From: Polytrichum commune
Taxonomy: Eukaryota > Streptophyta > Polytrichopsida > Polytrichales > Polytrichaceae
Assembly: GCA_950295325.1 (NCBI GenBank)
Contig: OX485809.1
Location: 12,338,001-12,402,000, forward strand
Reading direction: 5' to 3'
Length of the DNA stretch: 64,000 bases
The position numbers were made by a program, and so were the translations under genes. Below, piece after piece: positions 36,730 to 48,624 of the stretch. A model generated the notes under the pieces. It was not told the DNA's origin, searched no databases, and saw only the letters and a program-made list of their open reading frames with translations. Position 1 is the first letter of the stretch. The number at the start of each line of letters is the position of its first letter.

Positions 36730-37299
36730 TATCATCTCTCAAGTTGATTAGTGCTTTGGTTTATGGATAGCAGCAGTGATACCCGTCGGTTGTTTCATCC
36801 AAACCGATGAGGTCCATTGCCGATCCCTAGTGTTGAGCTCGTTGCGTTTGTGTCTCCAAATTTGGACATACACCTTAGTCTCAAAAATGCACAAGCTTGA
36901 GATTATTATTATTTATATACTTCGTTATTTTTGTCCTAAGGCATGGTCAAGAGTAATAGGAGAAGCCAGTCCATGATTGTGAAGATAGAATAAAATAAGT
37001 TTAAAGTGACAAAATAATAAGCATAAAATAATATAATGAGTTAAAATAGGGTCGGAGGGGCCCATACCACGTTGGTTGTATTAACTCCCACCTAACATAG
37101 TCTTCATTCTATAGCAGTAGAAGACACGAAGCATTGAGTAACATAAGCATGGATCTTACTGACCCTTGTTGCCTTGCACATCGGTAAGTATGTATTTCGT
37201 GAACCATTATTAGCAAATGGGAAACATTACCTTCATATGTATGGTACATATATGTAGTTTACTTGTGAAATTTCATTGAAGTCAACAGAACAAAATGGC
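36730..37299. other. Intergenic, nothing recognised
   Basis: No gene or bounded repeat can be supported. Confidence 0.4.
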
Positions 37300-37385
37300 T
37301 GGTTGTTAAGTGGTAGCCACCATGCCATTTAGGGTGAGTTTTCACGTAGGTCGCTTGCCCACTAGATTCTAGATAGTAGTGGGTC
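37300..37385 (+). repeat. SINE family 2 fragment, copy 2
   Basis: Shares TTAGGGTGAGTTTTCACGTA and GCCCACTAGATTCTAG with the copy at 37641-37835, in opposite orientation. It is truncated after the shared segment. Confidence 0.45.
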
Positions 37386-37640
37386 AGAGGTGTTCGCATG
37401 TAGTTGAGCAAAAGTTGTCATCCAAACACGTTCCGGCGTTTGTTTAAATGTGGAGGGTTGTGGATACATGCCGCTAGACTTTTATGCGTTCATCAAAGAA
37501 TCTTTGATTTACAAGTGTCAGTCACCGAAGGATTAAGACCGGTTGAAGACTCAAGAGAACCAGTGTTGGTGTAGAACTCCATCCTTGGTAACCAGGTGGA
37601 AGAGGTTAGTGAGTGAGCCTAGATTTGAGAAGATGGGAGT

Positions 37641-37835
37641 AGCTAGTTGGCACATACGAACCCTACCCCACCCCACCCATCCCCACCAAATTCCCTCTAC
37701 ATTTGGGCGGGTTTGTCCTACTTCACACTAGAATCTGATGAGCGAGCAACCTACATGGAAACTCACCCTAAGTCACTTAACCAAGTGGCGCACTTACCCA
37801 TGGGTTTGAACCCACAACCTCACATACATGAGATA
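37641..37835 (-). repeat. SINE family 2, copy 3
   Basis: Read on the minus strand, the copy has a B-box-like GGTTCAAACCC (+ strand GGGTTTGAACC near 37802) preceded by GAGGTTGTG, as in the SINE at 31355. It continues through TTAGGGTGAGTTTCCATGTA and GGACAAACCCGCCCAA to GGGTTCGTATGTGCC. No A box or target duplication was recognised, so it is probably partial. Confidence 0.5.
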
Positions 37836-38246
37836 AATTTTGATGACCCAAGATGTTGAAGATCACATATCATGGAAATTCAAATTCAAAAGACATAACA
37901 CAATTGGCTCTCAATCACCCCCCCCCCACTTCACTATTATATCCATGCAGTTCTCTATAATTCATAAGTGTCATTTGGAAAAGTTACCACAATCACATAA
38001 AATATCATGGGACACTAAATAAAATATTTAGTATAATTACATATTTCTTGGTGAGTCTGAGAAATAACCAATTGAATTTCAAGACTTCATGAAAATTATT
38101 GATCATTTTAGAGGAATTTAGAGAATATACCTCAGATCAGTAATGAAGCACTAAAAGATATCAATATGTAACTTGTTCAACTTGGGAACACTAGAATCTT
38201 GACCGATTATGTCCAAAAATCTCCCCAAACATTGAAACCGCAATAT

Positions 38247-38548
38247 AGTGTCACCAACACTAAATGTTAACCCAACATTATTTGTCATTCCTTGTAATTT
38301 TTTGGGGGATTATAGATTTACAGTGTTGCAAATACTGTCACTTACCAAGTGATTTTTCATCCAAATTTCAATCATCCATGACAATATTTCCTCACAAGAT
38401 GCTGACAAGAGAAGGTAGGGTTTTGGCCAATGGATGAACTCATCCATCATCCATGACAATATTTGTCAACTTGTTCATAAAAAGTGTCACATAAAAATTT
38501 ACCATAGTGACATTAAATACCATATGACACTAAATATCATATTTAGTG
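38247..38548. mobile_element. TA-flanked element family D, copy 2
   Basis: A 302-bp element flanked by TA at 38245-38246 and 38549-38550. The left end reads GTGTCACCAACACTAAATG and the right end reads CACTAAATATCATATTTAGT plus G. Orientation is opposite to copies 1 and 3. It shares CCAATGGATGAACTCATCCA and CATCCATGACAATATTTG with them and is non-coding. Confidence 0.65.
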
Positions 38549-39469
38549 TAGGTCTTTGTCGGCATGCTTGCACAATACAAACAGCCTATCATTTGAGAAA
38601 GGGAAGCAACAAATGTTGCCAAGTTCTGATCATAGTTTAGCACAAACTGTTTTCTATTATGTCTTTAGTTGTGACATTTATGGCTTATTAATTTATGGTA
38701 TTGGGTTGGAAATTTCCTACGTATATCAATATACTACAACATTATTATCTTATTATTTTCTAGACTATACTATTGAAGTTTTAAAATCTATATGTATTAA
38801 TAATTTTATTATAGAATTATTAGAGTTCAAGTTTGAGAGAGAGCGAGAGAGACAACGCCAGCTGTAGGTGTTGGTGTGACTGAGGATTGCTTCATTTGAT
38901 CATAGTTGTGAGTTCATATATGAACCCGGAGCGGGTTTGGTGAACAAGACTATGGGACAAGTGTTATTGCCTCTTATCGGATATGGTCCCTAATCAATAA
39001 CCAAGGACATAATTAGGATATTTACATTATATACCACTAGATGTAACTTTCATGTTATCCATTGATCACCCTTTGTTAGTTTGTGGTGCAAGGACAACTT
39101 GTTGTCCAACTATCATTGTCATAACTTATTTGGTATTAGGAATAATGTGACGTGAAGAAAGTTTGTGGCCACTCATCGTTGTTCATGGAGACTCCGTGAC
39201 CGACTCCAAATACATGAGGTCATTTATATTTGCTTTTGGAGGAATCCAACAAGTTCTTCTCCCGATGAAAATACAATCACACTCATTGGAAATCTTAATA
39301 TAGGCTTTTAGAACTCTCCATGTATATTTAAGAATATGTTCATTCTCCTCATAGTTTAATTGGAGAAATCATTGTGGTTGTGAAAGTTGACACAATAGCT
39401 TTGGACTTTACAATGATACTAGGGCGGTGGTAGACCATGCAGCATATTATTATGTTGTTTATTCTTATT
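38549..39469. other. Intergenic, nothing recognised
   Basis: No gene or bounded repeat can be supported. Confidence 0.4.
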
Positions 39470-39963
39470 AGGGTCACCTTGCACACGAACCGTGACCATG
39501 AAATTGTGAGAGCCCAAAAGAAGTGTCCAAAAACCGTCCCAAGACACTTCCAAAATAATGTAGTATGGTCACGGGCCTTCGAGTGTAGTGTGAAGTCAGA
39601 TGTGACCGGGCCCTCAATCAAATGCTATTTGAATGAGCTTCTATTCATGTGGAGTCCTCACACATGATAAAACATAATCAATCAATGGTTGTGACATTTC
39701 AGAGCACCATGGTCTCCTGGTTTTGTGTTAGGCCTACCTCTAAGAGGTGGCTTTTTAAAATAATCCTAGTGACCACGAAACATGATCCATTTGATGTCAT
39801 GTAGAAATCCCTGTAGACTTTTCATCCATGTTGCATTTCACATACTCCGTTGGTCCCTCAAGCGTAGTGGGAAGTGAACTTGACCCGGCTCCCCTTTTCC
39901 ACCAACGAAAGTGCTTGAAGTGCAATGGTCATAGGCCCTCAGTCTCGTGTGTGAAGTGGCCCT
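39470..39963. mobile_element. Inverted-repeat element family C, copy 3
   Basis: About 494 bp, inverse in orientation to copies 1 and 2. The ends are AGGGTCACCTTGCACACGAA and TCTCGTGTGTGAAGTGGCCC/T. The flanks TTATTCTTA and TTATTGTTA differ at one base and may be a 9-bp duplication offset by two bases, which would point to a Mutator-like origin; this is not secure. Confidence 0.6.
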
Positions 39964-40949
39964 TATTGTTATTTAGGTAGAATCAAACAACTTAAAAGGA
40001 TGTATCCACGCATACAACTCGTGTGTGTTGTAAGCCCGTTATGAGTATGGAGGGAAATTTTGGTCTCAACCATAGTTTTTTTTGCATACAAGAAGCTCGA
40101 GTATTGATGTCAATTGACAATGATGATAGAACACTAGAATGTGATCATAAATTTGTTAAGGTATACAATTTATGGGTTGTAGGGAATGGTTAAGGCCTAC
40201 AAGTGCGCCTCTCGTCATCCGGACTACACCCCCACATAGACGTTTGTAGGTATTTATAGTCGCATTGGATCCCCGTAGATTGAATTAGGGTTTGGGGTGT
40301 TAATTCCAGCGCCAAACTTCAATAGATGGTTTAGTTGATGAATGTGAGGCTTCAATAATGTTGATGATCATGGGGGCACTAGAAGTGAATAATCCCGTCA
40401 TAGTACTTGATTCAATTAACCATGTAAATCATAAGGAAAAGGAGCAATTGCAAGTGAATTTGGATCAACATGTGGTTAGTTGTCCATAGTGAGTGGACAA
40501 ACAAAATTTAAATACATTAGTCATCATAATACTTACACACTTGAAAATATTGGGCAACTTTCAAGTAGAATTGTCATTGTAGCATTTAGATGCTTGAAAA
40601 AACAAACAAAAAACAAAAAACCGTTGAGTATATTTGTCATTGTAACACTTAGATACTTCAAAGATGAATGCCAAATATGTATGTACAAAAGAATAATAAC
40701 AAGAACAAGAACAAGAACAAGAAGAACAAGTTTTTGGTGTGCAAAAGAATTTTAGTGGCATTCACTTTTCATGTTCGCTTCAGATTTGCAATGCTATGGG
40801 GGCAAATATGCTTTACTACATCACAATAGGGGTTTGCTTAATCCTTACCATGCTCACACATGTATGTTTTCTATTTTATAGAACACGTTAGTGTCATTCC
40901 ACACTATTTGTCTAGAAACCATCAAGATACAACAATACCTACTCATTAA
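39964..40949. other. Intergenic with a short tandem repeat
   Basis: ACAAGA units form a small array at about 40696-40732. A fragment resembling one end of MITE B (AAGTGCGCCTCTCGTCATCC) lies near 40200. No gene is seen. Confidence 0.4.
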
Positions 40950-42245
40950 AACCAAATCTACATGAACTCCCCTTCCAACCCTATTGTCACCACGTGTAAA
41001 TCCTTCTTCGAAGTCATTTCATGAAATTGCACCACCACCCTTGACACCAATCTCCCTATGGCCAGGCGCCAACCCCATGATCTCAACAATATCTCCATCA
41101 TCAACCATCAACAAGGGTCTAAATTTGCATCCTCTCAAACCGTAAAGAAGCTCCCCAAGTTATTCAATAATACCTCCTCACATTTACAAAGAGGTGCACT
41201 ACCCCTAGCCACTCCTATACCTAAACCTAACTCAAGAACAAATCCAAATCACCCCAGTGGTCCCACATCGAACTCCAAAAAGAAGCCCATCTTTTACAAC
41301 CGCAACCTACACAACCAAGCAAGCCGGTATTTATTCATCGGGGCCTCAAAACCACAACCTCGACAACAACCTCGACAACATCCTCAACATCAGCCCACCT
41401 CGCAACCATCTCTAGACCAAAGTTCCACAGAGGGTCCAATTTATTCTAAACAAGAAGAGAAGAATCATTCATTTGGTAGAAAACATCCCTCCTAACCTCT
41501 ACCACAAAAGCCCAAGAACATGAGACACAAGCCATTTCCATAGCTCCAAGAGGAGAAAAGGCACGAGGAGACCAAAAAAACGGCAACCTCACGCTTCAAA
41601 AGCAACATGGAGGGCTCACAAAGTCAGATGCATTACAAGGTAGCATTCCCTAGCATCGAAATTGTTGCACAAATGTGTTATGAATTCATTCATGAAACCA
41701 TGGCCATTCAACAAGGCAAACTAATCTTGAAGGAGACCTGATCGGACGAGGAGTTCCTCAACATGGGGACACCACTCACCAAAATTGAAAAATTCCAAAC
41801 TTTCCGCCAAGCATTCTGTAAGGTTCATCAACATTTTTCTCCCACACAAGAGGTTGGATGTGGTCCCAAATCCTTCATTTCACACAAATTCCAATACATG
41901 GAAAGGTGAAACAAGACACTGGGCTATCCGAGGGCTTCCACATCACTATTTGATTCGACATCATATTAAAAAATATGAGCAAATGAAATGCTTGAAATGC
42001 GTGCCTCGACCGTCTATGCAACATGAACATACTTCTTGGTATGGATTACTCAAGCCCAATCAATATTGGTTTGAACCATGTTGTGAAGAATTGGGTGGGC
42101 TTTCTCAAGCTACATCTCACGCACCCGCTCAAAGATGGATTATCACTATTGAGAGGAGAACACGTATTCGTGATGGAACTTGAAGGGGGAGAGTGGATCA
42201 TCAGTAAAGTTGAAAATGGCTTTGAGTTGGTCACAAAGGTGTGAG
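40950..42245 (+). pseudogene. Decayed retroelement-like coding region (ORF1-type?)
   Basis: Open frames at 41058-41495 (145 codons, rich in Pro, Gln, Asn and Ser), 41785-42183 and 42023-42244 overlap in different frames, as in a frameshifted pseudogene. The second contains WAIRGLPHHY and the third ends GGEWIISKVENGFELV. Together they recall the DUF4283-type segment of plant LINE ORF1 proteins (a W-GLP motif, then a short beta-rich part), but no zinc knuckle was found. The region may be the start of the retroelement continuing at 44.5-46.9 kb. The assignment is weak. Confidence 0.3.
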
Positions 42246-44514
42246 GCCAAACCCCCCACCCTTAAGCGTCCGTAGTCCGAGTAGTGGGTTTGGGCTCACA
42301 TTCCTCCGCGGTATTGGATTTGGACTTGGATGAGTCCATAGTGCAAGGTTCACCCTTCAAGTGGTCTTGGATTTAACTGGAATTTCACTTTTAACAACTC
42401 AATGTACGATTTCAATACGTATGTGGAGAATGCACAAGTTAACTATGTTATTTTAACCTCCTTATGCTCGGGTGCTATTTTGTCTTTGTTTGCTTCTAAC
42501 GTCCATCCGGCTGCTTTAGCTACACAAGCCCTTAAGGATATCCCTCTCCTAAATGGAGTCCGTGCCGTTGACTCTATACTACCACTTGAACTATCACTTG
42601 TGTATTCCGTATCGCTACTATAAGAGGTCTCACTTGGTGTCTCCATACCGTACATAAGCCTTTAAGTATTAAGAAATACTTATGTGACTTATGTCAATCT
42701 CTCCCTCGCACCTTTGGTCTTTGCTTCCTTTGTCTTGCCATCGCGAGAGTGCTCCACATTCTCCATTAAGTCGTGCACGTGGTTTATTTTTAAAGAGAGG
42801 ATGCAAGTGTTAAAAAAAACACTATTCTCTATAGTCAATCTCAAATACATTTACTTGTGAAAGCCACACATAACACTAACTAGCATAATGTAACTAACTA
42901 CTTGTCTATGAGCTAATTAGGTAGGCTATCTACTAAGCTCCTTCATGAACCCATCTCTTTACTTTCTAATTACATGAACCTAGCTCCTTCATAAACCCAG
43001 CTCCTTCATAAACCCAGCTTCTTAGCTTCTAACTAAACAAACCCAGGTCCTTCATAAACCCAGCTCTTTACTTTCTAACTAAACAAACCCAGCTCCTTCA
43101 TAAACCCAGCTCCTTCATGAACCCACAACTTTGTAGTTGTAATCCCCAACTACCTCACTAATTATTCAAGCCCTTAACTAATCTTCCTACCTAATTTCCC
43201 TAATTCTACTAACAACCCCTTTCTAATCACACAATTCTTCTCTAATCCTAAAATCCTAAAATCCTAGAGAGGAGAGGGGGAGAGAGAATTTCCTAACTTC
43301 ACTAAGACTAACTAATCCACACAAGTATATTTTTGCACTCATCACAACATCAAGTGCTCAACTCTTAAACATGGAACTTGCAACCACGTGTATTCAAAAC
43401 ATGAACTTAAAGTACCACAAATTGGAATCATGAATTAACTTTAAAATCCTTCACGTCAACACTAATTCTACCAAGAGGTCAAGCCCTCTTCAAGGCTAAC
43501 AAGCCTTGGCTCTCAAACTAAAAACTAAGCACACACATGTGCTCCAATATGGCTTCCCACACCCACACTTATAACTCGTGGGGTGCCTTGGGCACAAAGG
43601 AAAGAGAGGATGAGTGAGGGAAGAATGAGGGATTATATAGTAAGCTTGAGGGGGTGAGCACCCTCAAGGCTCACGATAAGCCCTTGAGATTTCCTCCTAC
43701 TTAGTAGGCGCCAATCCTATCTTCTAAGTCTTCCTCCCTCAAATGATCAACAAGGATCCTAATTCGAACATTTAACTAGCCTTGGCTTTCTACCTACCAC
43801 ACTTTACCAAACTTGGGATGTTTCAACCCAAACTTAGCCTCCTTCACTTTCCGCCGCCATAACTTTCTCCCCTTACTTTCCCAAATCGTCGCTCACCACT
43901 TAATTCAAACCACGATGCTTAACTCGTGATTTGATTGGTGCTTTGAGAATTTGCTTATCCTCCACCTTGCATTCTTCCTTGGGCCTTCCCCATTAAGTGG
44001 CCATGATGAGGTGGTCCACTTGTGCGCTCCATGTGATCCTCCATTCATCCCAATTCGAATGCACTTGCCTCTTGAGTCACTTTGGTTGTCTCCATCCATT
44101 TGTACTAGCCTACTCACTAACTACTCAATCCAAGTTCTCCTTACCTATCTTCATTCACTCAAATCCTTCCGAAGGTAAAAACACAATAACAACTCACATC
44201 CTAGCCTCTTACAACATGGTACTTCTAAGACTAACGTTTCACTCTTTTTATATTTTTGTGAAGTAACATGCTACTTCAAAGTGCATCAACTAACATTTCA
44301 AGGGTCTAAGACTAAATGTGGGCACCCTTTTGGGCTCACAAAAGGTGCGAAACCTTTGACTTCACATCAAAAGTGATACAATACATGGCCATATTGCACA
44401 TAACATCTTCACACACTAGTACGTGGAAGCTACTGCGGAAGCCAACAATTTGAGTTTTGACCTTGATCAAAATACTATGTATTTCTTACTCTAGCCACCA
44501 AGTAAGCAAGATAC
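42246..44514. other. Unassigned DNA between retroelement remnants
   Basis: No gene is firmly recognised. A minus-strand frame at 42443-42655 encodes a Ser/Thr/Asp/Glu-rich 70-residue peptide starting MYGMETPSETSY; it could be the beginning of a gag-like or unknown protein. No long terminal repeats or primer-binding site were found. Confidence 0.3.
42936..43125. repeat. 17-bp interspersed tandem repeat
   Basis: AGCTCCTTCATAAACCC and close variants occur about eight times, separated in part by CTTTCTAACTAAACAAACCC-like spacers. Confidence 0.75.
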
Positions 44515-45180
44515 TTGATCTTAAAGCATGGATTAGTCTACAACCATGGGAAACTGAATGTTAGTGCAACACTTAATCAAAACGCCAACAACTTGTCCGA
44601 ACTACAAATTAGTATGTCCAACCTTAGTTGTCAACAACCTCCCCCAAACGGAGTGGTAATCCGCCATAGTGAGAATTATCAAGAATCTATTCAGCAAAGA
44701 CAACATCATTGGAGTGAGCTTTAGACACAACCCCGAGCACATGGAGGACAGACAAGCCGGATGGTGCCACATACAATGTCTCCATGTTGTGATGTACACC
44801 GAGTGGTTGAACAAATCCGCCTACTTCCTTAGGAAGCGTGCCAACTTCATACCTCACCGCAAAACCAAATTAAACCATCCACTTAGCCCAAACCCAAACT
44901 CAATAAGCAATTGCACAAAAAAATTCAAGCAATGCATAACTCCATATTCACCAACCCACCGATCACCGATAAGAGCTTCAACTGCACAATGCCAACTTGG
45001 GACAAGAAATTGGATGGAAAACTTGCCACGATGGTGTCTACAATCAACTATAATATGGACAAATGCGTGGAGGCAACAACCGACACAACTAAAGTTCAAA
45101 CCACAAGCATCACTACGGTTGTGGGGGCAATGACTATGGATTTCCAACTCTCAAACCAACTCCTACAATCTATAGTATAA
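44515..45180 (+). pseudogene. LINE-like ORF remnant upstream of the RNase H region
   Basis: The frames at 44669-45133 and 44911-45180 are A/C-rich like the downstream LINE remnant and lie in the same orientation. The peptide contains FRHNPEHMEDRQ, CLHVVMYTEWLNKSAYFL and FIPHRKTK, which resembles the ORF1-type protein of the plant LINE group whose ORF2 C-terminus matches 46.3-46.9 kb. This comparison is from memory. Reading frames overlap and shift, so it is not functional. Confidence 0.4.
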
Positions 45181-45879
45181 CCTTTTGCCGCCACCCTCCC
45201 CACCCTCCCAGTCCACAACAACTCAACTACCCCCTCCCCCAATGCACAATGGAGGAACACTACCTCAACTCCAAGCCCCTCCGGGCTTCCACAACCCACC
45301 ACCAACCAACAACAATCACCAAGGCTACAACATAAATCATGAATAACTTCCTCATAAGCTCATATCAATGGCTCATTCTACTTGCTTTGTGTACGATCTA
45401 TAACTATATCAATAAAAACAACTCAAGCTTCTTCTATGGATTCTTATCATCTCCCAAAATGGAGGCTAATTAAAAACACAATTACCATGCCTACACAAAT
45501 CACATCAACATAACAATAAAGGGACACCTATACCTAACCCCCACCCAAACCTAATAAACTCCGTCACAAACACATCTACATTTAATTACATACTACACAC
45601 CCTCGTACTAATAATTAGTTTTTTTCAAAACTCACACAAACATCCAACAACCCCAAAAATCCTCAAAACCAACACCACACAATGGGAAATACACACCATG
45701 GAAATACCACCTATCACCAAGATTGCCCCTATATTTTCACACCCACCGGCATACCACCCAAAGACAAAATCCATATACATAACAAAATCAATGTACGCTA
45801 ACAACCTACCACAACATCACCATGCGCAAAGTCATATGAGACCATAAGAACCCCATCCTCTCAATATAATCAAAGGGAG
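45181..45879. other. A/C-rich spacer inside the LINE remnant
   Basis: No protein domain is readable. The reverse transcriptase expected between the ORF1-like and RNase H segments is absent, consistent with an internal deletion. Confidence 0.4.
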
Positions 45880-46930
45880 GATGAGTTTCTTATGAAAAGC
45901 CCACACAAACATTGTTGGAAATGACCAAGTTGATAAATTGGCAAACAAGGAACATAACAACCTTGCATTGTAGAAACCCCTTTCCACCTCATTGGCCATC
46001 AAACATTGTATGGGCCATCTATCTCCCCAACATCCACACAACACGACGGTTCAATTCGCAACTTGAAAAAATACATAGAAAATAAAGACATAATCGCACT
46101 CATCTCCCATGCAAAAATACATCACCCTATATAGGCAAATGACTCTCCGACACAAACATACACATTAAATGGTCAAGTCTATTATGGGATGCCCCCTTCA
46201 TTATTGATGTGTAGATAACACAAGCTCTCAAATTCATATATGGAAGAAACTTAGGGAATTACTGAAAAAAACACATCCTCAAACAAGACATATCCCCAAC
46301 ATGTAACCTATGCACATCCCACCAAAATGACACATGCCTCCACCTACTATCATATTGCATTATTGAACACATAAACGATCTAAGGACAAACCCGACACAA
46401 TAAATCGATACACAAACTAACGAACACACTACTAGCCCACCCCACAACTTGTTGCCTTATTCTAATCAACGTTGATAACATTAAAGACCGCACACTTGAC
46501 AAACACCATACCCTCATGGGCACTCCCATGCACATGCTTCTACCAAGATGTAAATGCCCATATTGACTTATACTATATATATTATGCATCTTAGGAGCCC
46601 CACCTATAGATAAACCACCCTTCACACCCAGCTGACACCTCAAAGTACAAATATTTGTATTCACTTACTACAACGATAGATTCCCCGCAAAAGCCACCAA
46701 CCAAAAACTTGATAAATATGTCATTCTTCACCCACTCCTGTCCCAACTAGGATGGATTGTACTACGACCCATTATAATCATGGCATGAATAAAGGGCACT
46801 ATACATATAACAAATCCCCAACTCCAATATCCATAACCTAATGGAATCCTTCTCCCAAATTGCTATAAAGTACGTGACACACATAATCCTAAATAAAAGG
46901 AAATTAGAAAAGAAACAAGCCCCGGTCCCA
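45880..46930 (+). pseudogene. Degenerate LINE ORF2, RNase H and C-terminal region
   Basis: Plant LINE ORF2 proteins copy element RNA into DNA; here only the last third is readable. KAHTNIVGNDQVDKLAN (45890-45960 region) is the C-terminal RNase H motif with its H, N and D residues. CNLCTSHQNDTCLHLLSYC (about 46300-46365) is a zinc-binding CxxC...H...C cluster. About 46570-46730 encodes FVFTYYNDRF followed by a K-x-x-KY pattern and a GW, and about 46845-46925 encodes SQIAIKYVTHIILNKRKLEK. Together these match the tail of one group of plant LINE polyproteins. Several stops and frameshifts interrupt it, so it is a pseudogene. Confidence 0.65.
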
Positions 46931-48100
46931 CTTGACTAAACACACTTACTAACATGAGAATCCAAAAACCAACATAGAATACATAGCCCTAACACTAACC
47001 ACACGGTGCACCTATGAAAATAGGCATTGAGTTGCCTACACTCTCATGCTCATGCAAACACGAGAGGGAGGCGGTGAACGGACATCGCATGTTAGGGTAA
47101 AAGACTTTGACATTCCTTTTTCTTACTTTTTCTTGTACGTACATGAAAGAGAACCATTCTTCAAGAGGACTTTGTCTTTGCAAAAGTGCCATCACAAGTT
47201 TGCACTTGAGCTATGGGAATGGGAAATATTTCTTTTATGACATAACATTTTTCCCCTAAATTTTTCCTTTTGCTAAATATTTATTTGGCACATGAGAGGT
47301 GCTAACATATCAAGTTTTTTTTTTTATAGATGATAGCAACGAGTCCCCACGTCTAGGTGCTTTGTAGGTAGTGGTATCATTGAGGCCCCCTTTACAATAG
47401 ATCTTGAGTTGAGAGCTCAAAGTAAAGGAGCCTTTTGCATTGGCAGGGTGCCTCTTACACGTGCTTGGTCACTCAAATCCACTTTACACACAAGGTCTCA
47501 ACTCGAGGGTTAGAATTTTTGTAATAGACTTACAACGCCTAAATGATGCATGGATGAGTTCCACATGGACAGACTCCTACGACAAGCTCTCAGTCAAAAC
47601 CCTAAGCTAGTTACTTTATCTCCATGAGGTAGCTTAGGAATGTCGAATGTCAAGAGCTTGAGCTCTCGTTTTGTGGGTCCCAACCAAACGAGGCTTTCAA
47701 GCATTCTTTGACTTGTCATGAATGCACCATTGGCTTGTCCTAAATGCTTTTTAGTTTCGTATCCCAACTATTGAGAACTTGGAGATTGGTCAAACTTTCT
47801 ATAGTTTGAGAGTTGGATGAGAGCTTGTCAATTCCAAGCATCGAACTCCCACCCCAAAATGGCAAGTTTGAGCTCGCAACTCGAACAATGATGTAAAGAA
47901 GACGTAAGATGTTAGGTGGTAGGGATACTAGGTATGTACCAAGGTTTTCAAATCAAAATATCAAAGGTAGGAAGCCTCATTTTTAGGTTCTCGTCCTTGC
48001 GGGGCTAAGCCTTATCCACCTCAATAAAGATGCACATGAATAATAACCCAATACTGTACAAGTGGATGAGAACAAAATTCTCCTCAAATCAACCAAATTG
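46931..48100. other. Intergenic, nothing recognised
   Basis: No gene or bounded repeat can be supported. TGGTATCATTGAG near 47370 resembles an initiator-tRNA primer-binding site but has a mismatch and no flanking LTR. Confidence 0.4.
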
Positions 48101-48624
48101 AGCGGCTATAGGGGACACTTCCTCACACCTGCCGGGTAACGGGAACCGGGTATGGACATAAACAGTACAGTGTCGGAGTCGGAGGGAGGCCGACGAGACG
48201 GCTCACAGCTGTGTGCCGTTGTTGTGTGTTGCATGCAATTGGCTTGGCTATGGCGTAACTTCGAGGAGCTCCGACAACGTTACCGCATCCAGGGACATGT
48301 GTAGAAGGCCTGCCTGATGCTGCCGTTGACGTTGGTGTAAAGGCCCCACGGTGCCGTGACGAGAAGTCGAAAAAAATCTGATGCTGTAGGGCATAAACAA
48401 TCTGGGGAGCGTATCATTTCATGTCGGGGAGCTTGTGCAGGAAAGCACGGAAGCGAGGCTTCCTGTTTCGAAGAGCGAGGTTGGGAGTTCGAGGTTTTGG
48501 TGTGGCCAAGTGTGAATTGGTGGTGGCCGTGGATGACCCCGATCGCGGTTGTTGCGATGGCGATGAACTGGTGGTGAGGAGGAGGGTTTGGGGTTAGGGT
48601 TTGTGAGGGTTTTGCGAACCGAAG
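48101..48624 (+). promoter_or_regulatory. LST8 promoter and 5' leader with telo-box and uORF
   Basis: Composition becomes GC-richer than the flank. TTAGGGTTT at 48594-48602, the inverse of the plant telo-box AAACCCTAA, lies 23 bp before the start codon; telo-boxes are common near starts of ribosome and translation genes. A small upstream frame, MAMNWW-stop, is at 48557-48577, in frame with a longer open frame from 48356. A TATA box was not identified. Confidence 0.55.

Noticed and set aside
37325-37775. A single inverted-repeat transposon bounded by TTAGGGTGAG and CTCACCCTAA
   Set aside because: The same body at 28806-28925 continues past these ends and one copy has a B-box-like head, so two opposed SINE fragments explain it better.
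42936-43125. Spaced repeats as a CRISPR-like array
   Set aside because: Units are short, often directly adjacent, the spacers are themselves repeated, and the DNA is a plant nuclear genome.
47364-47380. TGGTATCATTGAG as a retrotransposon primer-binding site
   Set aside because: It has a mismatch to the initiator tRNA complement, and no LTR pair or gag/pol frame accompanies it.
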